Shown piece after piece: positions 49,072 through 57,766 of a stretch of 64,000 nucleotides of DNA. Below the pieces are notes generated by a model, which had not been told where the DNA came from, made no database searches, and saw only the letters and a program-made list of their open reading frames with translations. A program made the position numbers and the translations under genes. The DNA is from Mycobacterium rhizamassiliense (GTDB lineage: Bacteria; Actinomycetota; Actinomycetes; Mycobacteriales; Mycobacteriaceae): positions 3,644,315 to 3,708,314 of the forward strand of contig NZ_LT721901.1 of the NCBI RefSeq assembly GCF_900157375.1, written 5' to 3'. The first letter of the stretch is position 1, and each line of letters begins with the position of its first letter.

Positions 49072-51462
49072 GTGCGAGTGAGCGAGGGATCCGGCAATCG
49101 GCCGACGCCACTGCGCGATTTGCGCGTCGTCGAAATCAGTGACCGGATCGCCGGAAGCTACTGCGGCAAGCTGCTCGTCGACGCGGGCGCGCAGGTGCGC
49201 AAAATCGAGCCCCCGCAAGGTGATTGGCTGCGGCGTTATTCCGCCACCGGTTCCCCGATCCCGGATGGGCCCGGCTCGCCGTTCTACAGCTACCTCAACG
49301 CCGGCAAGCAGAGCCTGGCCATCGCGGGAGACCCGGGGCGGCTGCGCGCCGAATTGGCCGGCGCCGACGTGGTCGTCGTCACGGCCGGTCGATCCCGGGC
49401 CGCCGCGCTGGGCATCGATCCGGGGCAGTTGCTGGCCGATTCGCCACAGGCGATCGTCGTCTCCATCTCCGACTTCGGCTGGACCGGGCCGTTCGCCGAC
49501 CGCGCTGCCAGCGAATTCACCTTGCAGGCGTGGGCGGGTTCGCCCGGCTTTCGCGGCGATCCCGCCGGCCCCCCGATTTCGATCGGCGGCGACCTGGGGG
49601 AGTACATGGGCGGCGTGTTCGCCGCGTTCGGTGCCCTAGCGGTGCGCCGCCGCGTCGAGCACGGCGGCCCCGGCGAGCATCTCGACCTGTCCATGCTCGA
49701 GGCGATGACGCTGATGCAGAGCAGCGAATGGTTGCATTCGCAGCTGCTGCGCGTGCCGCCGGTCCGTCGCACCACCGAGGTACCGTCGATCGAGCCGGCC
49801 AAGGACGGCTACGTCGGCATCACCATGGTCACTGGCCAGCAGTGGCTCGACTTCCTGTCGATGGTCGAGTGCCCGCAGCTCGAAGAGATTGAGCAGCTGC
49901 GCTTTCAGATCGGTCGCTGGGGTTACCGCGACCTGATCCGCGAACAGATCGGTCCCTGGCTCACCGCACGGACCGTTGCGGAGATCGTCGAACTCGGGCA
50001 GCTGTTCCGGCTCCCGATCGCCGCGCTGGGCAACGGCTCGACGATCCGGGATTCGGAGTACGTGCGGCAGCGCGACGTGTTCGTCGACAACCCCGCCGGG
50101 TTCCGGCAGCCACGCGCGCCGTGGCTGATGGCGGCATGCGCGGCCGCGCCGGTGCGCGACACCGCGACCGCCGGCGCCCACGACGACGAATCTCCTTGGC
50201 AGCGACGCGAACTCGGTCCCCTGGGGGCCGCCCCGGGCCGGCCGCTGGAGGGCGTTCGGATCGTCGACCTCACCGCCTTCTGGGCGGGGCCGGCCGCGAC
50301 ACACCTGCTGGGCGCGTTCGGCGCCGACGTGCTCAAGGTCGAGTCCATCCAGCGTCCCGACGGCATCCGGTATTCGGGTGGGATGCGCAAGGACGTGGAC
50401 GACTGGTGGGAGTACGGCTGGGTGTTCCACGCGATGAACACCAACAAGCGTTCGGTCACCCTGGATTTGGGTTCCGAGCCGGGACGCGCGCTGTTCCTGC
50501 GGCTGGTGGCCGACGCCGACGTGGTCATCGAGAACTTCTCCCCGCGGGTGATGGACCAGTTCGGGCTGACCGCAGACGAATTGCTGAAGGTCAATCCCAA
50601 GCTCGTCGTCGCGCGGATGCCGGCGTTCGGGCTGGACGGCCCGTGGCGCGAGCGCGTCGGGTTCGCCCCCACCATGGAACAGATCGCCGGCCTTGCCTGG
50701 GTGACCGGCCTGCCCGACGGTCCGCCGGTGACGCCGCGCGGCGCCTGCGATCCGCTGGCCGGCGTGCATGCCGCGTTCGCGGTGCTGGCCGCGCTGAGCT
50801 TCGCGGAACGCACGGGAACCGGCCAGCTGGTCGAACTGCCGATGCTCGAAACGGTGTTGAATGCCACGGCAATTCAGGCGATCGAGTCCGAGGTCTTCGG
50901 AGTCACCTTGAGCCGCCGCGGCAATCGCGGCTTCGGCGACGCGATCCAGAACCTCTATCGCTGCGCCGGCGACGACGATTGGATCGCGGTCACCGTCCGC
51001 GACGATGAGCAGTGGGCGGCGCTGGTCGAACTGATGGGGCGGCCGGCGTGGTGTGACGCGAGCCTGGCCACGGTCGCCGGGCGCCGAGGACACGCCGACG
51101 ACGTCGACCTGCGGCTGCAGGAATGGTTTGCCGGGCAGCCGCTCGCCGCCTCGGTGGAGCGGCTGGCCGCCGCGGGCATTCCCGCCGCGCCCGCGCTGTC
51201 GCCCTCGCTGGTCACCGAGAATCCGCAGCTGCGCGACCGGGGATTCTTCGAGACGCTGAACCACTCCAGCATCGGGTCCGCGCTGTATCCCTGCCCACCG
51301 TTCGCGTTGCTGGCCGGCCAGGACCGGTGGCTGCTGCGGCCTCCGCCGACCCTGGGGGAGCACAATGGGGAGGTACTGCGCGATCGCTGCGGGCTGACGG
51401 ATGAAGAACTCGCCAACCTTGCAACCACCGAAGTGATCGGGACCCGCCCCAAGGGTCTATGA
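49072..51462 (+). CDS. Double-length (tandem-domain) CaiB/BaiF CoA transferase
   Basis: A 796-residue protein made of two family III CoA-transferase domains. The first (about 15-375) opens LRDLRVVEISDRIAGSYCGKL and the second (about 388-796) opens LEGVRIVDLTAFWAGPAATHLL. Each has its ADVLKVE- or AQVRKIE-type strand and the GSEPGRAL / PGRLRAEL region. Single-domain enzymes work as interlocked dimers, so the fusion gives an intramolecular pair. The GTG at 49072 (or 49078) is the start. It is followed after 13 bp by a ferredoxin gene and is divergent from the GntR regulator. Confidence 0.92.
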   Translation: MRVSEGSGNRPTPLRDLRVVEISDRIAGSYCGKLLVDAGAQVRKIEPPQGDWLRRYSATGSPIPDGPGSPFYSYLNAGKQSLAIAGDPGRLRAELAGADVVVVTAGRSRAAALGIDPGQLLADSPQAIVVSISDFGWTGPFADRAASEFTLQAWAGSPGFRGDPAGPPISIGGDLGEYMGGVFAAFGALAVRRRVEHGGPGEHLDLSMLEAMTLMQSSEWLHSQLLRVPPVRRTTEVPSIEPAKDGYVGITMVTGQQWLDFLSMVECPQLEEIEQLRFQIGRWGYRDLIREQIGPWLTARTVAEIVELGQLFRLPIAALGNGSTIRDSEYVRQRDVFVDNPAGFRQPRAPWLMAACAAAPVRDTATAGAHDDESPWQRRELGPLGAAPGRPLEGVRIVDLTAFWAGPAATHLLGAFGADVLKVESIQRPDGIRYSGGMRKDVDDWWEYGWVFHAMNTNKRSVTLDLGSEPGRALFLRLVADADVVIENFSPRVMDQFGLTADELLKVNPKLVVARMPAFGLDGPWRERVGFAPTMEQIAGLAWVTGLPDGPPVTPRGACDPLAGVHAAFAVLAALSFAERTGTGQLVELPMLETVLNATAIQAIESEVFGVTLSRRGNRGFGDAIQNLYRCAGDDDWIAVTVRDDEQWAALVELMGRPAWCDASLATVAGRRGHADDVDLRLQEWFAGQPLAASVERLAAAGIPAAPALSPSLVTENPQLRDRGFFETLNHSSIGSALYPCPPFALLAGQDRWLLRPPPTLGEHNGEVLRDRCGLTDEELANLATTEVIGTRPKGL

Positions 51463-51475
51463 GAGTGAGGCAACT

Positions 51476-51667
51476 ATGCGCGTGACCGTCGACGAGACCT
51501 TGTGTGAGGCCCAGGGCTTCTGCGAATCCCTCGCCCCCGACGTGTTCGAGCTGGGGGACGAGGACGTGGTGCAGATCGCGGACGGCCCGGTGGCGCCGGA
51601 CCGCGAGATCGATGTCCGTGCCGCCGTCGAGCAATGCCCGAAGGCCGCGCTGCGAATCCAGGAGTGA
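51476..51667 (+). CDS. [3Fe-4S]-type ferredoxin
   Basis: A 63-residue small ferredoxin. Its pattern is Cys10-x2-Gln13-x2-Cys16 ... Cys54-Pro. Position 13, which would be a fourth Cys in a [4Fe-4S] protein, is Gln, so a [3Fe-4S] cluster is expected. Mycobacterial ferredoxins of this type supply electrons to P450s. The ATG at 51476 follows GTGAGG. It is 13 bp after the fused CoA transferase and convergent with a P450, its stop being 1 bp from the P450 stop, so that P450 is a natural partner. Confidence 0.92.
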   Translation: MRVTVDETLCEAQGFCESLAPDVFELGDEDVVQIADGPVAPDREIDVRAAVEQCPKAALRIQE

Positions 51668-51668
51668 A

Positions 51669-52910
51669 TCAGCGCCGCTCGGTCAGCGAGATCGCCATTT
51701 CGTCGTAGATCGACATATTCGTCAGCAGGTTCGGATGCGCGACCTTCGCGGGCCCGAGCGTGATGTCGTCGCATCGCAGCAGCAGCTCGTCGAAGACCGC
51801 CCGCAGTTCCGCGCGCGCCAGCATGGCGCCCAGGCAGTGGTGTGGGCCGCCGCCGCCGAACGCCACGTGCGGGTTGGGCTGACGGCCGATATCGAACGCG
51901 AAGGGTGAGTCGAAGACCTCCTCGTCGCGGTTGGCCGACCGCAGCATCGACACGATGCGGTCGCCCTTGGGAATGAGTTGGCCGTCCATCTCGACGTCGA
52001 CCTTGGCCGAGCGCGTCCAGTACGCCACCGGTGACGCCCAGCGCAGCACCTCCTCGATAGCGCTGGGCCGCAACGCTTCCTGCTCGCGATACCGCTCGAT
52101 CTGCTCCGGGTTGGCGACGAACGCCTGCAGCCCGGTGGCCAACGCGTTCTTCGTGGTGTCGCTGCCCGCGAAGGCCAGCACGAAGAAGAAGAACTCCAGC
52201 TCGTTTTCGGGCAGGCTGAACTGCTCGCCGTCGTCGCCGGTGATCACCGCGGTCGCCAGCGTGCTCCAGATATCGTCCGTCGGGCTGCCCCGCTTGTCGG
52301 CGGTGAGCTCCATCGCGTACGCGAAGACGGAGCCGAACAGCTCGAGTTCGACCTGTCCGCTCGGGCCCGCCTCGGGCGCAAGCACCTTCAGGATGCGGTC
52401 GAAGATATCGAAGATTCGCGACCGGTCGTCGTCCGGGATTCCGATGATGTCGCCGATCACCGTCATCGGCAACGCGTCGGCGACGTCGTCGATCCAGTCG
52501 CCGCCGCCCTTGGCGAGCAGCGCGTCGATCATCCGCGCCGCACGCGCCCGGATGCCGTCCTCCAGCTTGGCGATCGCCCGCGGATTGAAGGCGTTCGAGA
52601 TGAGCTTGCGGCGCTTGTTCAGGTCCGGCGGGTCCAACGTGATGATCGTCGGGAACGACGAGAACATGGCGACCGGCTGGATGAGCGGGCCGTCGGCCGC
52701 GGTGAACGAGTCGGCGTCGCGGTGCAGGCGGACCGCATGCCGGTGCTTGGTGGTCACCCAGAATTGGCGCTTCACCGTGTCGGCGACACCCGGCGTCAGC
52801 TCGTGCCGGAAAAGCGGCCTGGTACTCCGCAAGTCGGCGAACAACTCGTCGGGAAAACCGTTGCGCCACAGGGCGAAATCGGATAGGTCCACCGCGGCAG
52901 CCGCTGTCAT
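51669..52910 (-). CDS. Cytochrome P450
   Basis: A 413-residue P450. It has the I-helix LAFAGSDTTKNALA, the ExxR segment EEVLRWASPV, and a glycine-rich haem loop FGGGGPHHCLG with Cys359, as in CYP124/CYP125-like families. Such P450s often hydroxylate branched lipid or sterol side chains; the exact subfamily is not assigned. The ATG at 52910 is the best start (GGAG about 10 bases before it). It is divergent from a Rieske oxygenase across an ATAG box and convergent with a [3Fe-4S] ferredoxin. Confidence 0.95.
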   Translation of the reverse strand: MTAAAAVDLSDFALWRNGFPDELFADLRSTRPLFRHELTPGVADTVKRQFWVTTKHRHAVRLHRDADSFTAADGPLIQPVAMFSSFPTIITLDPPDLNKRRKLISNAFNPRAIAKLEDGIRARAARMIDALLAKGGGDWIDDVADALPMTVIGDIIGIPDDDRSRIFDIFDRILKVLAPEAGPSGQVELELFGSVFAYAMELTADKRGSPTDDIWSTLATAVITGDDGEQFSLPENELEFFFFVLAFAGSDTTKNALATGLQAFVANPEQIERYREQEALRPSAIEEVLRWASPVAYWTRSAKVDVEMDGQLIPKGDRIVSMLRSANRDEEVFDSPFAFDIGRQPNPHVAFGGGGPHHCLGAMLARAELRAVFDELLLRCDDITLGPAKVAHPNLLTNMSIYDEMAISLTERR

Positions 52911-52979
52911 GTCAACCACACTCCACTCGACACTTGCACCTCGAGGCGCCACCCGCTGGCGCCCGCGTTGACGTTCAAT

Positions 52980-53000
52980 GCTTAAAATAGTAAAAATAGA
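52980..53000. promoter_or_regulatory. AT-rich ATAGTAAAAATAG box at P450 / Rieske promoter
   Basis: GCTTAAAATAGTAAAAATAGA (start at 52980) is a rare AT-rich island in this sequence. It aligns with the ATAGTATAAATAG of 27060-27071. A TAAAAT could serve as a -10 on the plus strand. The left half of the dyad is imperfect (GCTTA). Confidence 0.4.
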
Positions 53001-53071
53001 CCTTGCGGTCGAACCGCGGTGAGTCAAGGGCGGCCCAGTTGCGCTCGGGCCGCGTGGGATACGGAGCAGTC

Positions 53072-54181
53072 GTGACAGATACATTGTCAGAGCAAGACCC
53101 GTCGGAACGTGAGTTCGGTCCGACCGGCATAGCGCTGTCCACCTACCGATTTCCGACGGGGTGGTTCATCGTTTCCTTCGCCTCCGAGCTGGCCGTCGGT
53201 CAGGTCAAGCGCATGCACTATTTCGGCGAGGAACTGGTGGCGTTCCGGACCGCATCGGGCAAGGTCCAGGTGATGGACGCCTATTGCCTGCACCTGGGCG
53301 CCAACATGGGTGTCGGCGGCACAGTGGAAGGCGAGAACATCGTCTGCCCCTGGCACGGGTGGCAGTGGCGCGGCGACGGCTCCAACGCGCTGATCCCGTA
53401 CAGCAAGATCGGCTGCAAGAACAACATCCGCGTCCGCACCTACCCGACCGTGGAGTGGTACGGCTACATCCTGGTCTGGCACGAACGCCACGGCAGGGCG
53501 CCGTACTGGCAGCCGCCGGTGCTGCCCGAACTGGAGACCGGCGAGTACTACCCGCTGCACCCGCACACCCGCATGCTGAACAGGGTCAAGGTGCACGCGC
53601 AGATGATCATCGAGAACGCCGCCGACCCGTATCACGTGCAATACGTGCACAAGGCCGCCAACCCGGCGAACACCACGTCGTTCGAGGTCTCGGGGTATCA
53701 CCTGCACGCCACGGTCAGCGCCCACTTCGGCGGCGGCCGCGAGGCGACGTGGCTGACCCCCGACGGCCCGGTCGACGCAAAGATCATCTACGACAACTAC
53801 TCGCTGGGCCTCGGAATCGTCCGCTTCCCCAGCGAATTGGTGGCCACCATCGAGGTGACCGGACAGACCCCGGTGGACGAGGACTACACCGACTACTTCT
53901 TCACCCAGGCGTCCATCCGCGAGCCCGGCGACAGCGGTGAGGTGCCCACCGGGCGCGCCGGAAAATTCCTGGCGCTGCAGCAAGAGGTCATCAAGCAGGA
54001 CTTCTTCACCTGGGAGAACATGAAGTACCTGGAGAAGCCGAACCTGGCCCCCGAAGAGGCACACGACTACGCCGCCCTGCGCCGCTGGGCCCATCGCTTC
54101 TACCCGGGCACCGAGCCCTCGTCCACCGATTTCGGCTACACGGCGTCGGGCGACCCGGACCCGGCGGCCGCGAAGGCCTGA
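53072..54181 (+). CDS. Rieske non-haem iron oxygenase (KshA-like)
   Basis: A 369-residue oxygenase. Rieske ligands are Cys72-x-His74 (AYCLHLGAN) and Cys92-x2-His95 (VCPWHGWQW). The mononuclear iron region reads ENAADPYHVQYVHK. It belongs to the same KshA-like group as the gene at 7539. The GTG at 53072 has GGAG 6 bases upstream; the longer frame lacks support. Its stop TGA shares bases with the ATG of the following acyl-CoA synthetase (TGATG), so oxygenation and CoA activation are coupled. Confidence 0.92.
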   Translation: MTDTLSEQDPSEREFGPTGIALSTYRFPTGWFIVSFASELAVGQVKRMHYFGEELVAFRTASGKVQVMDAYCLHLGANMGVGGTVEGENIVCPWHGWQWRGDGSNALIPYSKIGCKNNIRVRTYPTVEWYGYILVWHERHGRAPYWQPPVLPELETGEYYPLHPHTRMLNRVKVHAQMIIENAADPYHVQYVHKAANPANTTSFEVSGYHLHATVSAHFGGGREATWLTPDGPVDAKIIYDNYSLGLGIVRFPSELVATIEVTGQTPVDEDYTDYFFTQASIREPGDSGEVPTGRAGKFLALQQEVIKQDFFTWENMKYLEKPNLAPEEAHDYAALRRWAHRFYPGTEPSSTDFGYTASGDPDPAAAKA

Positions 54182-55767
54182 TGTGCGCTGACCGGAGCGG
54201 ACCGCCCGGGCCCGCCGATTTCGGCGTCGACCGATTCACCGTGCCCGCGGTGCTCGATCGCCGCGCCGAGCAGTACCCCGACCGCGTGATGATGTCGATT
54301 GCCGGAACGGACGTGACCTTCGAGCAGATGCGGCAGCGTTCCGTCGCGGCGGCGACCGTGCTGACCTCGTTGGGTGTGGGCCGCGGCGACGGCGTGGCGC
54401 TGTTCACCGGCACCTGCCCGGAATGGGTGTATTTCTGGCTCGGTGCGGCCCGCATCGGGGCGGTGAGCGCGGCCGTCAACGCGGCCAACAAGGGCGAGTT
54501 CCTGCTGCACACCCTGCGGCTGTCGCGGGCCAAGGTCATCCTCACCGACGCCGAACGCCGGCCCCGCGTCGACGAGGTCGCCGGCGCCCTGGACACTGTG
54601 ACAGACGTTGTGGTGGCGGATGATTCGCTGTGCGACGCGCTGGAGCGCGGTGCCACCGGCCCCGGGCCCGACGCCGGCGTGACGCCCGACGAGGTGGGGG
54701 CGCTGTTCTACACGTCGGGTACCACCGGGCCGTCGAAAGCCGTTGCCACCACCTGGAATTACCTGTTCACCGTGGCCGCGACGGCCGCCTCGGCGTGGCA
54801 GTTCGCGGCGGGCGAGGCGCTGTGGACGGCGATGCCGCTGTTCCATCTGAGCGCGGCGCCCAGCGTGCTGGCCCCGATGCTGGTCGGCGGAACGACGGTG
54901 CTGGCGCAGGCTTTTCATCCCGGCGAGGTCTGGGATGACGTGCGGGCCCGGGGCGCGGTCGGTTTCGCCGGCGCCGGGGCGATGGTGTCGATGTTGCAGA
55001 ATCTGCCCGCCGATCCGCGTGACGCCCAGCTGCCGCTGCGGTTCATCTCGGCCGCGCCGATCGGCGCGGACTCCTATCGCGAGATCGAAAGGCGCTACGG
55101 CTGTCGCATCGTCACGATGTATGGGATGACCGAGGCCTTTCCGATCGCCGTCAAAGGCGTTGCCGACGACGGAGTTCCGGGAACGTCGGGTCAAGCCAAC
55201 CCGAACTTCGACGTGCGCATCGTCGACGCGGATGGCAATCCGCTGCCCGCGGGCGCGGTCGGCGAGATCGCCTGCCGGCCAAGGTATCCGCACGTGATGA
55301 GCGAGGGCTATGTCGGCGACGGTGCGCGACTGGATGCCCATCCGGAATGGTTTCGCACTGGCGACCTCGGTCGGCTCGATTCGGATCAGAACCTGACATA
55401 CGTGGACCGGATTAAGGATTCGCTGCGCCGGCGCGGCGAAAACGTCTCCTCGGTCGAAGTGGAGACGGTGGTGATGGGCCATCCGGCCGTCGCCGAGGCC
55501 GCCGCGATCGGGGTGCCCAGCGAGCTGGGCGAAGACGACATCCTGTTGGTCGTCGTCTTGCGGCCCGGGGCCGAGCTGGACTGCGTCGAGCTGCTCGACT
55601 TCTGTGCCGCGCGCATGCCCTACTTCTGCGTGCCGCGCTACGTCGAGGCGGTAAATGAACTTCCGAAGAACGTTATTGGGCGCGTACGTAAAGACTTGTT
55701 GCGCGCTCAAGGATTGACTCCGGGAGCCTGGGATCGGGAAAGTTGCGGCTATATCGTGAGCCGCTGA
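54181..55767 (+). CDS. Acyl-CoA synthetase (FadD-type)
   Basis: A 528-residue ANL ligase. The P-loop reads FYTSGTTGPSKAV (Lys kept, last Gly replaced). It has TMYGMTEAFP (A5), YVDRIKDSLRRRGENVSSVEVE (A8-A10, positions about 398-420), and the catalytic Lys in the KNVIGRVRK segment near the end. It activates an acid as acyl-CoA. Translation is coupled to the preceding Rieske oxygenase. The next gene starts 67 bp later and may have its own promoter with a TGAGGTTAC half-site. Confidence 0.92.
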   Translation: MCADRSGPPGPADFGVDRFTVPAVLDRRAEQYPDRVMMSIAGTDVTFEQMRQRSVAAATVLTSLGVGRGDGVALFTGTCPEWVYFWLGAARIGAVSAAVNAANKGEFLLHTLRLSRAKVILTDAERRPRVDEVAGALDTVTDVVVADDSLCDALERGATGPGPDAGVTPDEVGALFYTSGTTGPSKAVATTWNYLFTVAATAASAWQFAAGEALWTAMPLFHLSAAPSVLAPMLVGGTTVLAQAFHPGEVWDDVRARGAVGFAGAGAMVSMLQNLPADPRDAQLPLRFISAAPIGADSYREIERRYGCRIVTMYGMTEAFPIAVKGVADDGVPGTSGQANPNFDVRIVDADGNPLPAGAVGEIACRPRYPHVMSEGYVGDGARLDAHPEWFRTGDLGRLDSDQNLTYVDRIKDSLRRRGENVSSVEVETVVMGHPAVAEAAAIGVPSELGEDDILLVVVLRPGAELDCVELLDFCAARMPYFCVPRYVEAVNELPKNVIGRVRKDLLRAQGLTPGAWDRESCGYIVSR

Positions 55768-55779
55768 CATGAGTTAAAT

Positions 55780-55788
55780 TGAGGTTAC
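55780..55788. promoter_or_regulatory. TGAGGTTAC half-site
   Basis: These nine bases are identical to part of the site at 38697-38711 in front of the TetR-hotdog gene. They lie 47 bp before the SnoaL-like gene at 55835. With only one half-site, this is a weak candidate for joint control. Confidence 0.3.
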
Positions 55789-55834
55789 ATATGAGTTGTT
55801 CCATGGCATTTCGTAGAGAGGCCGGCGTGCCGCG

Positions 55835-56260
55835 ATGACGTTGACGTATCAGCAAGAACAATTCCTGCAGGGCGCGATGGGCCGAGACGGCATCCTGAAC
55901 CTCGACGCGCGGCACAACCGGGCCTACTCCGCCGGTGACCGCGATCGCTGGATCGCCACCTTCCGCCACTCCGGCGCCTCGTATGTGCGTGACGGCGAGT
56001 CGTTTACCGACCTGAGCCAGGCCTTCGATGGCGGCGAGGGTGCGCGGCTGGTCACCGTCGATCATGAGATTCACGTCGACGGCGTCAACGCCACTCAGCG
56101 TTGTGTCGCTGTGCTTTTCGCGGCCGTTTACGGCGACACCACGTTGCGGGCCACCGGGACGTACACCGACGAACTGACCTACGAGCGCGGCGGCTGGTAC
56201 TTCACGTCCCGCCAGTTGGCGTGGGACTTGGTGCCCAGCCGGCACCCGCTCGTCATGTAA
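55835..56260 (+). CDS. SnoaL-like / NTF2-fold protein
   Basis: A 141-residue SnoaL-like protein. It has an N-terminal helix DARHNRAYSAGDRDRWIATFRHSG, a central HEIHVDGVNATQRC strand and YERGGWYFTSRQLAWDL. The DRDRW motif is shared by many mycobacterial ketosteroid-isomerase-fold proteins of lipid clusters. It may bind, isomerise or dehydrate a ring intermediate. The ATG at 55835 is the start. It heads an operon with the MaoC-like pair and a DinB-like gene. Confidence 0.88.
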   Translation: MTLTYQQEQFLQGAMGRDGILNLDARHNRAYSAGDRDRWIATFRHSGASYVRDGESFTDLSQAFDGGEGARLVTVDHEIHVDGVNATQRCVAVLFAAVYGDTTLRATGTYTDELTYERGGWYFTSRQLAWDLVPSRHPLVM

Positions 56261-56272
56261 GAGGTCCGATAC

Positions 56273-56803
56273 GTGGATCAGGACCTCAGCTACCAAATGG
56301 CCTTTGGCAGTTACGAGGATGCGCTGCGGATGGTGGGCGAGGCGAGCCCGCCACGCACCGCTGCGACACCGGTCAGCGGTGCGCGCATCCAGTTGTTCGC
56401 CGCCATGGTGCAAGACGGCAACCGTTCGTATTGGGATGCCGAGTTCGCGCGCCAAACCTGGGGCGGCCTGCTGGCCCCGCCGGCCCTGTTGATGGGCTGG
56501 CTGATACCCCCGCCGTGGCAGCCGGGCGGCAGGCCACCGGCGGCATCCCTCGTCCTGCGGGTGCCGTTGCCGGGGACCACATTCATCAACGCGGCCAACG
56601 ACGTTGAGTTTCCGCATCCGATCCTCGAGGGCGATGTGCTCACCGCGGTCGAGGAGCTGGTGTCGGTGTCGCCGGAGAAGCGGACGCGCCTGGGCGTCGG
56701 CCATTTCGTCGAAACGCTGGAGACCTATCGGCGCGAGGACGGGACCGTCGTCGCCACCTGCCGCAACACGTTGTTCCGCTTCACCCCCGGGGCGCCGGGA
56801 TGA
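56273..56803 (+). CDS. MaoC-like hotdog protein, probable partner subunit of a hydratase
   Basis: A 176-residue hotdog-fold protein resembling the N-terminal FAS1-like dehydratase domain. It has NRSYWDAEFARQTWGGLLAPP followed by FINAANDVEFPHPILEGD. The Asp-x4-His of active MaoC hydratases is not seen here, but it is present in the next gene, as in the ChsH1/ChsH2-type heteromeric enoyl-CoA hydratases of mycobacteria. The GTG at 56273 starts 12 bp after the SnoaL stop. It overlaps the next gene by four bases. Together they would hydrate a bulky enoyl-CoA. Confidence 0.82.
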   Translation: MDQDLSYQMAFGSYEDALRMVGEASPPRTAATPVSGARIQLFAAMVQDGNRSYWDAEFARQTWGGLLAPPALLMGWLIPPPWQPGGRPPAASLVLRVPLPGTTFINAANDVEFPHPILEGDVLTAVEELVSVSPEKRTRLGVGHFVETLETYRREDGTVVATCRNTLFRFTPGAPG

Positions 56804-57246
56804 GCGCCGCGGACCTGAATTGGAGCGAGATCGCCGTTCCCGTAGAGCTGCCCGAGGTGGTGGACCACATCAGCTATCAGCGCGTGGTCGAAAACCCCGG
56901 GGCCACGTGGGATTATTTCCCCGGGCATTTCGATCCCAACTACGCCCAAAGCCAAGGCAGCCCAACGATTTACGTCAACACTATGCACCTGGCCGGGTTC
57001 GCCGACCGGGTCGCGACCGACTGGGCGGGCCCCCGCAGTCGGGTGGTGCGCCGATCCCTGCGGCTGGCCGCCTCGGTGTATGCGGGGGACACCATGATCG
57101 GCCGCGGCCGCGCGGTGGCCAAGCGCTGCGACGAGTCGGTGGATCCGCCGCGCTGCCTGGTCGACATCCAGATCGAGGTGACCAACCAGCACGGCGCGCT
57201 GTGCTGTCCGGTCGAACTCACGCTGCAGCTGCCGGGCGATGGATGA
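56800..57246 (+). CDS. MaoC-like enoyl-CoA hydratase, catalytic subunit
   Basis: A 148-residue hotdog protein with the hydratase-2 dyad Asp38-x4-His43 (WDYFPGHFDPNYAQ), the same D-x4-H spacing as MaoC family enzymes. Coupling with the preceding MaoC-like gene suggests a heteromer that adds water to a 2-enoyl-CoA made by one of the FadE enzymes. The ATG at 56800 overlaps the previous stop by four bases, and the end overlaps the DinB-like gene by 8 bases. Substrate size and type are unknown. Confidence 0.85.
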   Translation: MSAADLNWSEIAVPVELPEVVDHISYQRVVENPGATWDYFPGHFDPNYAQSQGSPTIYVNTMHLAGFADRVATDWAGPRSRVVRRSLRLAASVYAGDTMIGRGRAVAKRCDESVDPPRCLVDIQIEVTNQHGALCCPVELTLQLPGDG

Positions 57247-57766
57247 CTTCGCCTTAAGGCACTTGGCGGTATGCCGGCGGTTCGGTGACGCGGTTGCGGC
57301 GGCGGACGGCAACTGGCAGCGTCGCTCGCCCTGCGAGGAGTGGGACGCCAGGGGAGTCCTCGAACACGTGATCGGCTTTCACGACGTACTTCTGTTGCGG
57401 CCCTTGGGGCTCAAACCCGAACGACCGCGAGACGACCCGCAGGCGCGGTGGCGGGCGACCTACGCCGCGCTGGCGGCGGCCTTCGATTCCGGCCGGGCCG
57501 TGCGCTCGGATGCCTACCCGCTGCTGCCGAATCTGACGCGCGACGTGCTGGTGCACACCTGGGATCTTGCCCGCGCGGTCGGGGCCGACGACCGGCTGGA
57601 CCCTGGCTGGTGTGAATCGTTCTGCGCCGGCTTGCCGCCCGATCACGACGCCTTGATCGCGTCCGGAATGTTCAGCGCCCCGGTCGCGGTGAGCGGCGAG
57701 GGCGATCCGCAGGTGCGGCTGCTCGCGCTGCTCGGCCGGAATCCGTTCTGGCCGAATGCTTTATAG
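57239..57766 (+). CDS. DinB-like / maleylpyruvate isomerase-type metal protein (TIGR03086-like)
   Basis: A 175-residue four-helix protein. It has SPCEEWDARGVLEHVIGFHD (His43, His48) and LVHTWDLARAVGA (His106), the three-histidine metal pattern of mycothiol-dependent DinB-type enzymes such as maleylpyruvate isomerase. It may use mycothiol to transfer or isomerise a small molecule. The ATG at 57239 overlaps the hydratase gene by 8 bases, and its end overlaps the convergent aldehyde dehydrogenase by 6 bp. Confidence 0.85.
   Translation: MDDFALRHLAVCRRFGDAVAAADGNWQRRSPCEEWDARGVLEHVIGFHDVLLLRPLGLKPERPRDDPQARWRATYAALAAAFDSGRAVRSDAYPLLPNLTRDVLVHTWDLARAVGADDRLDPGWCESFCAGLPPDHDALIASGMFSAPVAVSGEGDPQVRLLALLGRNPFWPNAL

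Noticed and set aside
49636..51363. Minus-strand frame of about 575 codons under the fused CoA transferase
   Set aside because: No domain motif, typical antisense composition, and overlap with a well-supported gene.
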